Assembly (NCBI GenBank): GCA_032719365.1
Contig: CM064873.1
Location: forward strand, 7,040,501 to 7,104,500
Origin: Prinsepia uniflora
Taxonomy: Eukaryota; Streptophyta; Magnoliopsida; Rosales; Rosaceae
DNA: 64,000 bases
Direction: 5' to 3'
Part shown: piece by piece, positions 1-11,444 of the stretch
Layout: each line of letters starts with the position of its first letter
Position numbering within the stretch: position 1 is the stretch's first letter
Made by a program: the position numbers and the translations under genes
The notes under the pieces: model-generated
The model's input: the letters and a program-made list of their open reading frames with translations, nothing else
Told to the model about the DNA's origin: nothing
Database searches by the model: none

Positions 1-309
1 CGGTTTGATAAATGGTTTTTGAATGCATGCATGCTTTTTAGTGAAGGGTACAAATGTCTTCTTATGAAATATTTTTATAAACTTTGGTTTTGTCCACTCA
101 CAGCTTTTAATGTTTTGACTGCCCTTCAGGTTGACATCGGATGTGGACTGTAGCAGAGACCGAGATATCACATACCTCCTCCGGATCCTAGCGTACTCTG
201 ATAGCCCGGGAGGGCAAAGGTCGGAAATATCCCTTGTCTGACACTCCGTGTCAGACGGGAGTAGGGTCATCCCGCACTAATCCCGGGGGGATTGGGATGG
301 GTCCTGTCA
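1..309 (+). mobile_element. 3' end of a Ty3/gypsy LTR (cut by window edge)
   Basis: The stretch carries the landmarks that close every LTR of this family in the window: the tgtccactcacagctttta block (about 93-112), a gcccttcaggttga block, a tgtcagacgggag block and the terminal gggatgggtcctgtca ending at 309. It matches the ends of the LTRs that finish at 53799, 55370 and 57853. The 5' part lies outside the window, so neither its TSD nor its solo or element status can be judged. Confidence 0.8.
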
Positions 310-1416
310 GCACCAACCATCACCGTGCCCCACCTCCGACTACAATCGGCCTCATCACCGCATTTAGGCATCTCCCCTCATCGAGATAGCTCACCCTACC
401 GTTGATTTTTTAATTTGGTTTTAATTTCTTTTGCTTTTAATTTTTTTGTCCTTTGTTATACGTACTAAACTACACACCATCTCTAAAATAAGATTTAATA
501 GAAAAAAACATTTAATGAAAAATTAAAAAATATTAAATTCAGTTTTGTAAAAATAAATAAAAAATTAATAATGTGATGGGTATGACCCGCATGTAATTAT
601 CTTTGCAATTAAAAAATATTAGATTCAGTTTAGAAAATAAAAAGAAAAAAATTCAAATTAATTTTTGTTTTTGTGTTTTTCTTCGTGGGTAATGTGTACC
701 TGCGAGTTACCCATGCCCTACCCATCAAGTGATGGGTAATTTTTTACCCATCAAGATCTTTGTCCATGAAGTGCGTACCCATGGGTACCCATGCCCATGA
801 GTAATTATTGACATCCCTATATATTAGTCACCTGCGAACTTACGTCAGTTAAGAGGACGATTCCTGCAATTCAATCAAATGGACAACCAATAACTAACTA
901 GTTTTTAATTAAATAGTTAATCAATTACTTCTATGACAATTTTATTTTTACTTTCTACAACTTAATGGAATAAAGAATACCTCTTATTGGGAGGAGTATA
1001 GTGGTTTATGACAGGTGGATCTGCTGCGGCTGCTGTCGCTGACGTAGGATTTTCCAGCATATGGGCCAGTGTGATGACTCTACCCAGCCCACCAAAGTTA
1101 GGAGAATAGCTCGATTTTCTCAGCAACGAAAAATGGGGATGTTGAAGCACACAATATTCCAACTTAGGATTACTCTTCATCGAATCGTCGTTCGTCACGT
1201 GTCCGTTTTCGTAACCTGCAGACTAGGAAGAGCGTTAAGTCTTCTGTTAGGGACGAACACTGATATGGTGCGAGGTTAAAGTTCTCCAATGGTCAAGTCA
1301 GTAAGTTTGTTTGAAAGAAGAGACAGTAAGTGGTAATTTTTATAGAGTAATAGTGAATAGTAGTTACCTTATTGGGCAATGTGCATCCATTTTATATGGG
1401 TGATTAAGGTATTCTT
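310..1416. other. AT-rich intergenic stretch with a decayed ACCCAT-rich palindromic repeat
   Basis: No recognisable gene. About 680-820 is rich in tgggtaa/ttaccca and atgggtacccatg palindromes and ends in attattgacatccct, which looks like the terminal inverted repeat of small plant hAT-type elements (agggatgtcaat...). No matching left end or TSD was found, so this is at best a remnant. On the minus strand an open frame runs at about 962-1220 after a possible ctgcag splice acceptor. It matches no family I recognise. Confidence 0.35.
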
Positions 1417-3424
1417 TGTGATAACCCGGAAATTCGAAAAAGGAAAAATTGGAAGGAAATGACAATTTTACCGTTAGTTTTGAGGGCCAAAAGTTGACTT
1501 TTGGATCGGGACCTTGTTTGGAATTTTCGGAAGTACCGTTGGATAGGTCTCGGGACGCTGAATCCGTAGATAGACGGCATGCGTCAATCAGAGTTCGGAT
1601 GTGAAAGTTATGGGTCTGCGAAGGCTATGGGCATTTTGGTAATTTGTTATGGCAGGGGCAAAATGGTAATTTGTCGCGGCAGGGTGAATTGGACAATTAA
1701 CTTGGCTGATTCAGCCGTGTGGGTGACTTAGTGAGGTTTCTGAATGACATCTGTCACAGTCAAATGTGGGTTAGTGGCAATTGGTGATCAGGTTTGAATT
1801 AATGGATTAACACGTTTGTACAAAAGGAAAAACAGAGCATCAAATAGCAGACCTTAATCTCATTGTTTGATCGATCTTCCCAGCAACCAAAACTAATTGA
1901 GAGGATATCCAGAGAGGAAAACAAAGAGAATTAAATGGGGAGTTATGAACCTTGAACCCAGCTGAACTTAAACTTAGAAACTCGAAAACCCTTGATAAGC
2001 ATTAATGTCGAATTTGAATTTTTAGACATCCATGAGTGAAATTGAGCATGAATTAAGCTTCCTGAGCTCAAACCGAGTCGAACCCAATGAAACTTGAAGG
2101 GAATTGGAGTCGTTTTGCCTTAGAACAAAAATGGGGAGAACTTGAGTTTGAGTCGAGGAATTAGAGACATGGAACGATGAAATTGATTTTGGAAACATAT
2201 TTAGTAGGATCCCACGATGCTTCCTGATGCATCAATTGAAGGAAAATAATGAGAAATTGTGGAGATTGGACGATGAACAGTGTTCGATGTTCTTCGAATA
2301 GTCGAGTTTGATTCGATTGGATTGAGGTAAGTGTTTATGTAATTGAATTCACAAAACCTTAACTGGATCCATAACGATGCTAATGGACGATTAAATTTTA
2401 GGAATTGATGTTGAATTGATGGAGAACTAAATGGGTCATGTCGCGGGTCGCAGGGATCCTTTTGCGGGGAATCGGGTGAAGGTGGTGACACTGTAGCACG
2501 CGCGTGGGTTTCACGCGCAGCCACTCACGGCGGCGAGTGAGGGCGCGTGGGCACGATTCTCGAGGTGAGGTCAACATGATTTTTGTTCTATGCAATGTAA
2601 CGAACATTTTGGCGTTGATTTCATGTTAATCGGACATCGTTTCGATATTGTTTCGAGGGTCCGAAGGTTTATGTTACGTGTTTAATTCGTAATTAATTTC
2701 CGGAAAATTATGGGAAATTAGTATGATGTTAATTAAGCCATTAGTGACCCTGAATAATGATTTTGGACAGGATTCGAGATTCCTAGAAAATGTCGAAAAT
2801 TACGAAAATGCGTGCAACTCGGAAAGTGAGCGATTTGAACGGTGTGTGAGTGGACGTTTGTTTTATAAACTAATATGCATGAAAAGTTAAACGTTTTACT
2901 TGATTTATGGCATGATTTGAACTGCAATGATTTGATATGATTATTTACTGGATTTAATGATTATTTTAATCAGTATTTCGGGCACATTTTTCGAGAAACT
3001 GTGAAATTATTGTTTTGGACGAAAGCCCGGGATTTGAGTCGGGAAATTGATTTGGTGGATTTATAATGCTTTTTGGGATATTTTATGGATTTATGTAAAA
3101 AGGGCAATTGGGGTTACGATTGCACGGATTTGCGTGGAATTGATGATTGGGTTAGGCCCGAGATGTTAAAAGGATGTTTTGAATTGTATTATGAGTTAAA
3201 GATGATATTATTTTTATCCACTCACACCTTTCCTGTTTTGATGACCCTCCAGGCTGTGGCAGGTCGTTCAGGGCTGATCGAGAGGCGGAGGCATGCGCGA
3301 AAATCAGTGCAGTTATTCCTAGTCTGACTGGTGCTGAAGGGTAGTTTCGGAACTTCAATTGACTTGTCAGACGAGAGTAGGACCGGACATGGTTATCAAA
3401 GTCCAGTCGAGACATGTCCTGTCA
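1417..3424 (+). mobile_element. Solo LTR of a Ty3/gypsy element, TSD TTCTT
   Basis: It starts tgtgataacccggaaatt and ends gacatgtcctgtca, giving canonical TG...CA ends. The 5-bp TSD ttctt is perfect (1412-1416 and 3425-3429). No internal region, PBS or polypurine tract follows, so it is a solo LTR of 2008 bp. It contains the family landmarks: a CG-rich block with a ttcacgcgcagccactcacg motif (about 2508-2528), atgtaacgaacattttg (about 2594-2610), and a cactcacacctttcctgttttg block near the end. It is most similar to the LTR at 16132-18639 (same aacccggaaattcg start). A solo LTR is the usual product of recombination between the two LTRs of one element. Confidence 0.93.
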
Positions 3425-3429
3425 TTCTT

Positions 3430-4952
3430 TGTTGATATTTTCGATGTGCGATAAATGCATCTCGATTGTAATGCTGACAGCTGCATGTGGATTGATGGTT
3501 GAAGATGTGTGCACGTACCATCCCATATTTGACCAATTGCTAGGGTTGTTTAGGTTGTATCGGCTTGGCCCATGTTTGGTGTTTGTATTTCTAGGCATTC
3601 GACTCAGTGGGTTTGGTTCAATATGGTGTCAATAGAAGTCATCCAAGTTCTTGACCATGGTGGAATTTCTCGGTTGGGGACTTGTCTTTTTCTTCCATAC
3701 TCGGTAGGAAGTATACATGTAGTCCCTCAAGTCCCTTGGTCGAGAAAGGTCGCCGAGCTGTGCGTGTTCTTGTTGTACGGAGGTCCTTAGTGGTTGGTGT
3801 TCATAGGGTAGGCCGACCGGTGTGGTGCTCTCAATCTTCGTTGTGTTGACATACTTATTGGTTTTATATCGATCGGTGTGTATTGTGAAGGTCGAGAGAC
3901 AAGTATGTTGTAATTGTGTCGGTCCATTTGGCGTAGGTGTCATGGTTCTCGATTTACGAGGCGTTCGATGAGTGGTCTGTGTAGTTCGGTTGGTCCCCTA
4001 GTCTCAGTGCGGTGAAAAAGGTACTTCTTTGTAGTGGCTGGCCTCGAAGGAATCAGTGTATGCAGTATGGGTAGCATAGTACTCGGGTTGTCAGGCATCA
4101 ATCAAGCAGTCTGTGTAACTTGGTTGGTTATTCCTAATCATCTCGGGGGAGACAGCCTATGCAGTAGTAATGGCATAAGACTTGGTTTTGATGATGATGG
4201 TCGAGCGGTCTGGTGTGGCTCGACGCTCGATTGATTTTTTTGTGGCCGTTCTGTAATGATCCTTGATCCTTCCTTACAGAGGTTGGGTTAGCATCTGTCG
4301 ACTTATTCGTCCACAATCTGTCAGCCTATTGGACGCGTGTCGGTTTGTGAGACGCTTGATCTTCATGTCCGGCGTTCTAGATGCGTGACATATGTCGTAT
4401 CTATTCTTCACGGTTTGCACAAGGAGTTGTGGCTCTCTGTATGTGAGACTCGTGTCAGTTTATGAAGGGAACTCGTGTGATGGCTCTTCAAAGTTCGTGC
4501 TGGCGCTTCGAGGTCTGTGTCGCTTTCTATAAATAGGAAGACTTCGCTTTGAGTTTTCATGAAGTTCTGTCAATTTTTTGAGACGATTTTCGGCGAGTGT
4601 TCTATGACGGTCTTCACAATTGTGCGATTTCCGAGGAGCTTGGTCTGCCTTGAAAACACTGGTAAGCGGTCTTTCTTCTTTCTTTTTTGATCTAAAGTAA
4701 ATTTTTTGAAGAATTGGGCATGAACTAGATTGAGTGAGTGCTCAGATCTTCCAGGTTGTAGACCCAACATCTGTGTTTGTGTTTTTCTTTTAGATTTTCG
4801 AGTCTAGTAGCTCAGTGGAAATCGAGTGTTAAAACTTGGAGGTCGAGGAGTCTTCGTCCGAGAGTCTTTGCTTAATAGAACGCATTCCGTTTGTAAGAGA
4901 GAATGAGTCAAGCTCTAGGGATAGTGAAGTTAGGGCTTAGCCAGACGAGGAA
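3430..4952 (+). other. Upstream part of a decayed transposon gene, with a TATA-like box
   Basis: No reading frame here shows a recognisable domain. A good TATA box, ctataaatag, lies at 4528-4537, about 420 bp before the ATG at 4953. A gtaagc donor-like site (about 4661) and a pyrimidine-rich tttag acceptor-like site (about 4792) could bound a leader intron. The simplest reading is the promoter and leader of the transposon-derived gene that follows; this is inference from position only. Confidence 0.35.
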
Positions 4953-5765
4953 ATGGCTGAGGGGTCTTGCCGACAAGAGAGGTCAGTCCCTGTAGTTGAG
5001 GTGGCCGACTGGTCTGAAGGTGGAAATATGGCAATCGACACCGAGACGATTGTGAAAGAGGGGTTTTATAAAGCGTTGAAACTTTCCCACGATCGCAAGA
5101 AGGGTAGTGTCCTTCTCCCTGCAATTAGGTCATTCTATAAGCACTCGATGCCTAACGCTGTGCCGATTATGAAGGCCGAGTTCACAGTGGACGAGCAAGT
5201 CAAACAAGAGACTGAGGCTGGGTTGAACAAACTTCGAATTGAGTTCGACATTCCTGACTCAGTGATCAAGAGACTACCAATGAAAGGTGAGGTACTGAGC
5301 AATTCACTAGCCGGGATAACCCTGTTTTACCCTGAGCTGATGTTGCTCGGCGTTTGATTGCCACTTCATCCGTGGTTGATGAAGATGGTGAAGAGGATAG
5401 GAGTTGCACTCGGTCAACTGTACCCCAATGTCTGGATCGTGCTCTACTCCCTCTACATGGCCTTCAGTTCGGTTGGAGTGGCCGAGCCAACCTACGCATA
5501 GCTGATGTACTTGTATGATTTTAGCTTCCAAAAACAGAGCACCGAGTGGATATTCGTTCGGTATATTAAGAAGTCCAAGAAGGGTGAGCTCATCCATGAC
5601 GTACCGACCTCTCAGAAATTGTGCAAGACTCGGTTCTACTTTATCAGTGGGGATTGGGAAGGGAGCACCCAAAGGGGTTCCTATCGTGGAAGTTCCAGAC
5701 TGAAGGTGCTTAGTATTCTCGATCATTGTGTCAGTCGATCGTTTTTGTGTTACTTTAGCTTCTAG
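4953..5765 (+). pseudogene. Decayed transposon protein resembling the plant 'putative gypsy type transposon' family
   Basis: One frame runs from an ATG at 4953 to 5765, broken by two in-frame stops, TGA at 5355-5357 and TAG at about 5500. Both are explained by single transitions (for example CGA to TGA). The central part reads GVxLPLHPWLMKMVKRIG...LYPNVW..., which resembles the Pfam family 'Putative gypsy type transposon' (PF04195; typically RLP.HP....F....G....QL.PN). Downstream comes LMYLYDFSF and then a basic lysine-rich segment. This family occurs in plant transposable elements and its biochemical role is not established. The N-terminal 100 residues match nothing I recognise. The family assignment is by motif and could be wrong; that the gene is broken is directly visible. 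Confidence 0.55.
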
Positions 5766-5984
5766 TGTTACTTCATTCAGTCCAACTTCAACGTACTCCT
5801 AGAGATCATGAGCCCACAAAATGGTACACATCTTAATGCTCCAAAACTCATATTATGTTCCATAAAAAAAATGAGCTAGTAGCTGTCCATCCGTAACTGC
5901 CATTTATAGACTAACTACATAATCACAATGTAATGTGGTTCTTCAACAGATGACGCCCCAATAAACACGATCGGGTATCAATCT
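5766..5984 (-). other. Probable start of a copia-like internal region (minus strand), truncated
   Basis: This is non-coding sequence next to the minus-strand PBS at 5985-5996. On the minus strand it reads from the PBS into agattgatacccgatcgtg, as the leader of a copia element would. No gag frame can be followed, so the element ends within this stretch or is too decayed to trace. Confidence 0.35.
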
Positions 5985-5996
5985 GCTCTGATACCA
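5985..5996 (-). other. Primer binding site (initiator tRNA-Met), copia-like element
   Basis: On the minus strand this reads tggtatcagagc, the complement of the 3' end of plant initiator tRNA-Met. It directly abuts the CA end of the adjacent minus-strand LTR, as is usual in copia elements. Confidence 0.7.
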
Positions 5997-6559
5997 TGTT
6001 GGTATTTGTGCTCGACATAGTCGATTCCCGTAAATGGAGAAGATGGAGCTTTGTGGCTAGGAAGTTAGGTACGATTCTCTTAACTCAAATCACTGAAACC
6101 GATTGGAATTAGGATTAGTGTAGATTAGGATTTGATTGAATGCTGTTTGTGGATGAAGAAGGTATTGAATATGAGTGAGAATTACAGTATATCTTTTGTG
6201 CACCAAGTATTTGATGATTTACTTGTTAGCTAAATCCTTAAGAAAAATGTATGAATTTTCCTCCTTCTCATTAAAATGAATTGAGTACAATAAATCTAGC
6301 TTAGATACTAGCTCAAAAAAGGGTTACAATGTGATGTCACTATGATGACAATGCTCCAATAAGAATGAAGCAAAATCTAGACTAGTAGTGTTTTGACACC
6401 TTGCATTCTTGCACTCCAAGCAATCTCATTATGTTCTGTAATTTGTTGAGCTGGTATAATAGCATCCTCACACTCATCTTGAGTGTCATCTCACGGTTGT
6501 GCCTGCATTATGGTGAACACACACACTTAGTGTAATCATATATAGCTTAGAATCCAACA
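5997..6559 (-). mobile_element. Copia-like 5' LTR (minus orientation)
   Basis: It is bounded by a perfect 6-bp inverted end: tgttgg on the left and ccaaca on the right (plus strand). The PBS touches the left side, so the element ran leftwards and this would be its 5' LTR (563 bp). No second LTR is visible, so no TSD can be tested; the right flank is tatat. The right boundary rests only on the inverted ends. Confidence 0.5.
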
Positions 6560-8059
6560 TATATAGCCCACAGATTCTGGAAAATTTGAATCTATATATA
6601 CTTACAGGTAGATATGATCATCATGATCCTAATTCCTTGAGCTGATATTAATTTCCAGATATACCAATAGTTGACAATGGCATGCATGCTTTCCAACATT
6701 GATTCCCCAAAATTCAAAAATGCAAGTCATCACACGGTCCCCAAAGACTTGATGATTTGTAGGTCGGATCTTGGCTATTTATAGCACACTAATTTTCTTG
6801 ACTTGCCCCATCAAGATTATTCAAGATATGGCAAGTTTCCAAAATTGGTTCTCTAATAAAGATCAATCGATTTTCAAGTCTTGCTCTGCAAGCCTTCCCT
6901 ATAATTCACGGCGGCCACCTGTTTCTTGGTTTGCCAAATTTGTTCTAAACATTGCCAAATATACAATCTTCCTTCCTTCGCATAAAGAAAACAACGTTGT
7001 TTATAAACATGATCAAATTTAAAGAACATTAAATAGAAGCGAAAATTTTCTAACTCATAATCTGTTGACGCATAATAATTTTCTACGAAAAAATTACTTT
7101 GTTCACTTAGATTAAGATTATTTTCTATGTAATGACCTAGCTAGATTGAAAATGTGAATGACTTGCATTATTACCAAAATATTCCATTTCCAGGAGGAGC
7201 ATGTGGCATATGCAGATTTATAAGATACATTGAGATTAGTGTATAGAAACACATGGGGAGAAGCCATACTCCTAGATTGAATCAAACTCTAAAACTATGA
7301 CGTCACTTAAGTAGTTCTAATAATTTCTAAAACAGAATTTTTACACAAATTTTCTCTGTCTAAGCAACAAAAGGGTGTGGCTTGCATTTCCAAGGCAGAT
7401 AGAAGTTACTTCTATGTCTTATTATATTGGCAACTCTCCCCAACAGCCAAAGGGAATCTTTCTCTCCCCAAAACAGAAAAAAAAAAAAATTAACAAAAAA
7501 TTGAATGAAAAAAATATATATATTATTATAAAAGAAATTATCATCAGCAATACGATTTATTTTTGTTTACATAAACATTTTGTAAGTGAAATATCACATA
7601 ATCGATTCAAATTAAAGTAAAAAACAATGCATATATATCTTATAACTGGCTTGCTGTAACATTTTTATATGTTTCTATTAGAAAAGAAGAAGACAAGTTG
7701 GAAATTTATTGTAAATGTTGGGTTAGTACTTAATCACGAGATTTGTAGAGACTTGAACACTGAACATGTATTTGATAATATATATGCTAACCTTCTTACT
7801 ACAGTACGAGTACTTAATTATAATTCCTGTTACAATTTAGCATCCTCTAACTAATAAATAAACCCAGATCAATAAATAAAATAAAACAAAAGACCAGAAA
7901 TAAAATAAGTTTAATTTGTATTATCAATCTCCTTATATCAGATGGGAGAAAATTTGATACATATATGAGTTTGAAATTGCAAACCCGACCCATGTCAGAG
8001 GAAGAGATGATATTAATAAACGAAGAAGAAGAAGAAGAAGAAAATGAAAGATGGGAGTT
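6560..8059. other. AT-rich intergenic DNA downstream of the DVL gene
   Basis: No gene recognised. Open frames at 6771-7022, 7375-7620 and 7669-7854 have no domain and biased AT-rich composition. A (gaa)n run (about 8021-8040) lies just beyond the DVL stop codon. The 3' UTR and polyadenylation site of the DVL transcript should fall within the first few hundred bases left of 8060. Confidence 0.5.
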
Positions 8060-8422
8060 TTAACGATCACCATGTTTGTGCCAACAAACAAGCATGGCAA
8101 CACATCTCCTCATGATGTAGAATCTTGCCTTGTGTTCCTTGGCAAGGCTACTGCACTTGCGGCTAATCTTGGAGCTCTTTTGCGAGAAGCTTCTTGGAAG
8201 AGAGTTGTTATTATTATTATTATTATTATTACTATTAGTAGAGCAGCTGGCATTGCTTTTCTGTGAGTAGCTTCTCATCAAAAGAGGAGCATTGGAGGAA
8301 CTGCTTCTTGATGATGAACTCCTTGCGAACCCAAACTTGGAAGAAGAAGAAGAAGTGGAAGTTGATGATGAAGAAATGCCTTCTAAATATTGCTTCTTTG
8401 ATAGCTTCCATTTTTCATCCAT
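8060..8422 (-). CDS. DVL: ROTUNDIFOLIA-LIKE / DEVIL (DVL/RTFL) small peptide
   Basis: A 120-residue intronless frame starting MDEKWKLSKK. The C-terminus (about residues 86-117) carries the RTF/DVL domain, with the core KARFYIMRRCVAMLVCW preceded by SRKCSSLAKEH. That block is the family hallmark. Family members are plant-specific small peptides; overexpression in Arabidopsis alters cell proliferation and organ shape, and the conserved C-terminal stretch is reported as membrane associated. The N-terminal two thirds is low complexity: serine tracts (about residues 17-28 and 35-43) and nine consecutive asparagines (65-73) encoded by an ATT repeat on the plus strand. The ATG is the first in frame after a 5' UTR-like region with a TATA box 250 bp upstream. 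It is the only intact host gene I can support here. Confidence 0.93.
   Translation of the reverse strand: MDEKWKLSKKQYLEGISSSSTSTSSSSSKFGFARSSSSRSSSSNAPLLMRSYSQKSNASCSTNSNNNNNNNNNSLPRSFSQKSSKISRKCSSLAKEHKARFYIMRRCVAMLVCWHKHGDR
8207..8231 (-). repeat. Coding trinucleotide microsatellite (poly-Asn in the DVL peptide)
   Basis: An uninterrupted ttattatt... run (AAT on the coding strand) encodes most of the nine-asparagine tract of the DVL peptide. Length change by slippage would keep the frame. Confidence 0.85.
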
Positions 8423-8690
8423 AATCTGCGTAGATAATATAGGGAAGGATTCTTTGAATAATTTTACTGCGTCTTCAAATTTTGTGCGGTCGATATCTTG
8501 GATGGATCTCTCTTCTCCTGGCTTCTTGTAGCTGCAACTCGATCAGCTTCAATCAACTTGTTGGATTTATGTCGATGTATGTGTTTGAATGGAGACAGAG
8601 AGAAAGAGAGAAATATGTGAGGAAGTATGATCCAGTACTGGGTCGGTGGGAACAGTGAGGGTGTTGGAGTTATTATATATAGCCCAATAT
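8423..8690 (-). promoter_or_regulatory. 5' UTR and core promoter of the DVL gene
   Basis: On the minus strand a TATA box, ctatatataa, lies at 8673-8682. It would place transcription start near 8645 and give a roughly 220-nt 5' UTR rich in tctctctttctctctgtctc pyrimidine repeat (about 8587-8610), a common plant leader feature. No upstream ATG in good context was noticed. Position and sequence fit; there is no experimental support. Confidence 0.6.
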
Positions 8691-11444
8691 AAGCTATAGT
8701 TAATTAAGGTAATTTGTGAGTGCTTACGTATAGTTAATTACTGATTATTTTATAACTTTGAATTCGATTTTTGGCACAAATAACTATTATATATATATAT
8801 GTACAATTCAATATTCAGTGGTTAACATATTTGTTAGATGCACTTAACATATTTGTTAGTAATCGCATTTCGTAGCTGATTATACGTAATTACATGTTTG
8901 AATGAAGAAGTAAATGAGAATAATCACAATTTATTTTATAAGATATATATATATTTAAGAAAAAAATTGGAAATAATAATCGAGAGTGAAAAATCGCCTA
9001 AATATAAATGTAAAAGTCCGATTAATTACTGGACACTAAATATAAGATTTTTACACAATCCTCCATTGTCGTTTAAAAAAAAAAGGTGAAGCTAGGAACA
9101 GTAAATATAAGAAGATTGGGGCCGGTAGCAGTTTTATTGGTATTTCACGAGGTTGATCGATATTGAATAGTACCATTGACTGAGATCGAGATGGTTTCTC
9201 ATTGGAGACTCAATCCAAGTCTTTTTCCCATTTGCATGGCTCATCATCCTGTGATCGATTACTACTGATTCTTCATGAGGACCAGAATTTTTTTTTTCTT
9301 TTTAATTTTTAATTGTGGTTTATTATTATTTTGGAGACACCATTATTGTACGGTGGCAGCTCCAAGAATATAATATATTGATTGGATCCACACACACCAT
9401 GCAAACCTCTGATCCACACACACCAGGGTATATAGTAGCACTCTGCAGATATATTTTCAAATGTAGCTTCCACGTAATTCTTAGGCTTAGTACTAATAAC
9501 GTATATAATCTTAATTATAACAGCCTAATTAACTAGATGCTACTTTCAAATGTAGCATATGCAAGTTTGTATGTATATATGTATATATATATGAGGTTAA
9601 TTAGGACTCTGATGCACATGTAGCCATTTGGATCAAGAGTCAGAGAGTTTGAAATCTTATGCAATATTAATTAATGTGTAATTTGAAGTAACAGTAGTGT
9701 TCATAACTCAAATCTGTGTTCATTGGTACGTTGATTCCTGCATGTGCATGATTCAATTTGATTTGGGTTTTTATATATATAAAATGCAGTGAGAAATTAT
9801 ATATAACAGGTAACTCAAATACCTGAAATCTTGAGTAAAACGAAAACAAAAATGTCAATTTATATTGGATGTATCAGCGCGCTGAGCTGATCGAGTGGTT
9901 TGAATTAAACTATTAATGTATTTAAGTTTTTTCCAATGTAATTAATTAGATATAAATCATATATATTTGGTAGAAGATTTGACTAGTCAAACCTGGACTA
10001 AGAGTTGCTTGGTTGTTTATAAGAGATATATACCACCCTCCTAAAAAAAATATAAATTTTTTTTCCTCTTGCAGTTATTTCAATATAATTTGCAACAGAT
10101 TCTGCTTATTTTGTCTTAGGTTTATTAATTTTAAATTAAATGTGGACACATATATTACCAATAAAAACTTTCCTTGGAAAAAAGAATATGAATCCCAATC
10201 CCATGTGAATCAATGACCTTAATTAATTAAACACAATATTTCAATCATCGTTAAAGGAATATTTGACCATAATCAAGCTCAATGATCAAATTTTTTTTTA
10301 AAAAAAATATTAAAAGTACAAATGAATGCAAGCATGGGTAAATAAACATTTGCACGTGCTTTAGACAGGCGGTGCCTTCCTCTATAGTTTGCATTCTTAT
10401 CTTGTGGCTCTTGAGTCTTGATCATTTCACAAATTTTTCTTGAGAAAAAATAATATACATACGTATGTATATATATATATATATATAATAGCTTAACCTA
10501 AGAATTTAGATACATAATTGACCGCCGCTTTATAAAATCTCGAAATAAAATTATATATAGCTCGAAATAAAATTATACATGGCATGTTCTGGTTGGTATA
10601 CATCGTACCTTTCTAACTTGTCGAGGACTGTTTATTTCCTCCATCTTATTTTTGTGTAAAACAAAGTTATAAAAATGTACATATCATCAACAGTACATTT
10701 TAGTATTATTGCACGTTGTATTTTTTTAGGTATGTACGTATGTAGATAGCAGCCCTTAAGTTTTACTTAAACAAATGATTATTCGGAACTTAATTATAAC
10801 CATCGTCTTGTTAGAATTCGGAATCAATATATTGTACGTAAAATAATTTATAATTACGTACATACGTACTAAAACAACGGTTTATTTTGATCGAAATACT
10901 CATCTAAATTTATTTGTATTTTAAAAGTAAAGTATCGTTGGATACAAAAACGTTGTATACGTGTATTTTGTGGTTGATGATCATGTGGGGTTTAAGAAAT
11001 TAGAACATGAGGAATTGGGAGTCCCCCACATGCACACATGTGAGGAGCACAAGGGTGGCCAGGGGCAGGAGGACTGGAGTAGGAAGGCGTGGACGTCCCT
11101 TTTTTTCTACACTCAAACAAAACCAGTCAAACTCAAAGCCCCCTCCCCGGCCCCTCTATCATTTTGTCTACGCTCTCCGTTCCTTTATAAAATTATGTTT
11201 TCTATACGACTACAAACGATATCAGAAAGATAGATTTCGGTTAAATTATTTGATATCGGTTGAAGTTGAACTTAAAGACAGATTTCGGTTAATTATTTTA
11301 TATCGGTCGAAATTGAACTTTAAAATTTTCATTTATAGATGAAGAAATTAAATAATCACTTGTTATGTTATAAAATGAGAGGGAGACTAATTAATTACTT
11401 CATTAAGTAACTAATTCCCATGAAACAAAACAAAAGCCCTCTTA
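8691..11444. other. AT-rich intergenic DNA upstream of the DVL gene
   Basis: No gene found. It contains several AT dinucleotide runs (for example about 8798-8810, 9575-9590 and 10466-10487). There is a 17-bp direct repeat ctcgaaataaaattata (about 10539 and 10561). Two roughly 48-bp imperfect direct copies (about 11227-11275 and 11276-11323) share gatttcggttaa and tatcggt. The part nearest the DVL gene presumably holds its distal promoter. Confidence 0.5.

Noticed and set aside
962..1220. Minus-strand open frame after a possible splice acceptor
   Set aside because: It has no recognisable family, no ATG at the frame start and no partner exon, so I did not call it a gene.
9667..9858. Minus-strand 63-codon open frame
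   Set aside because: AT-rich and without domain or conserved context.
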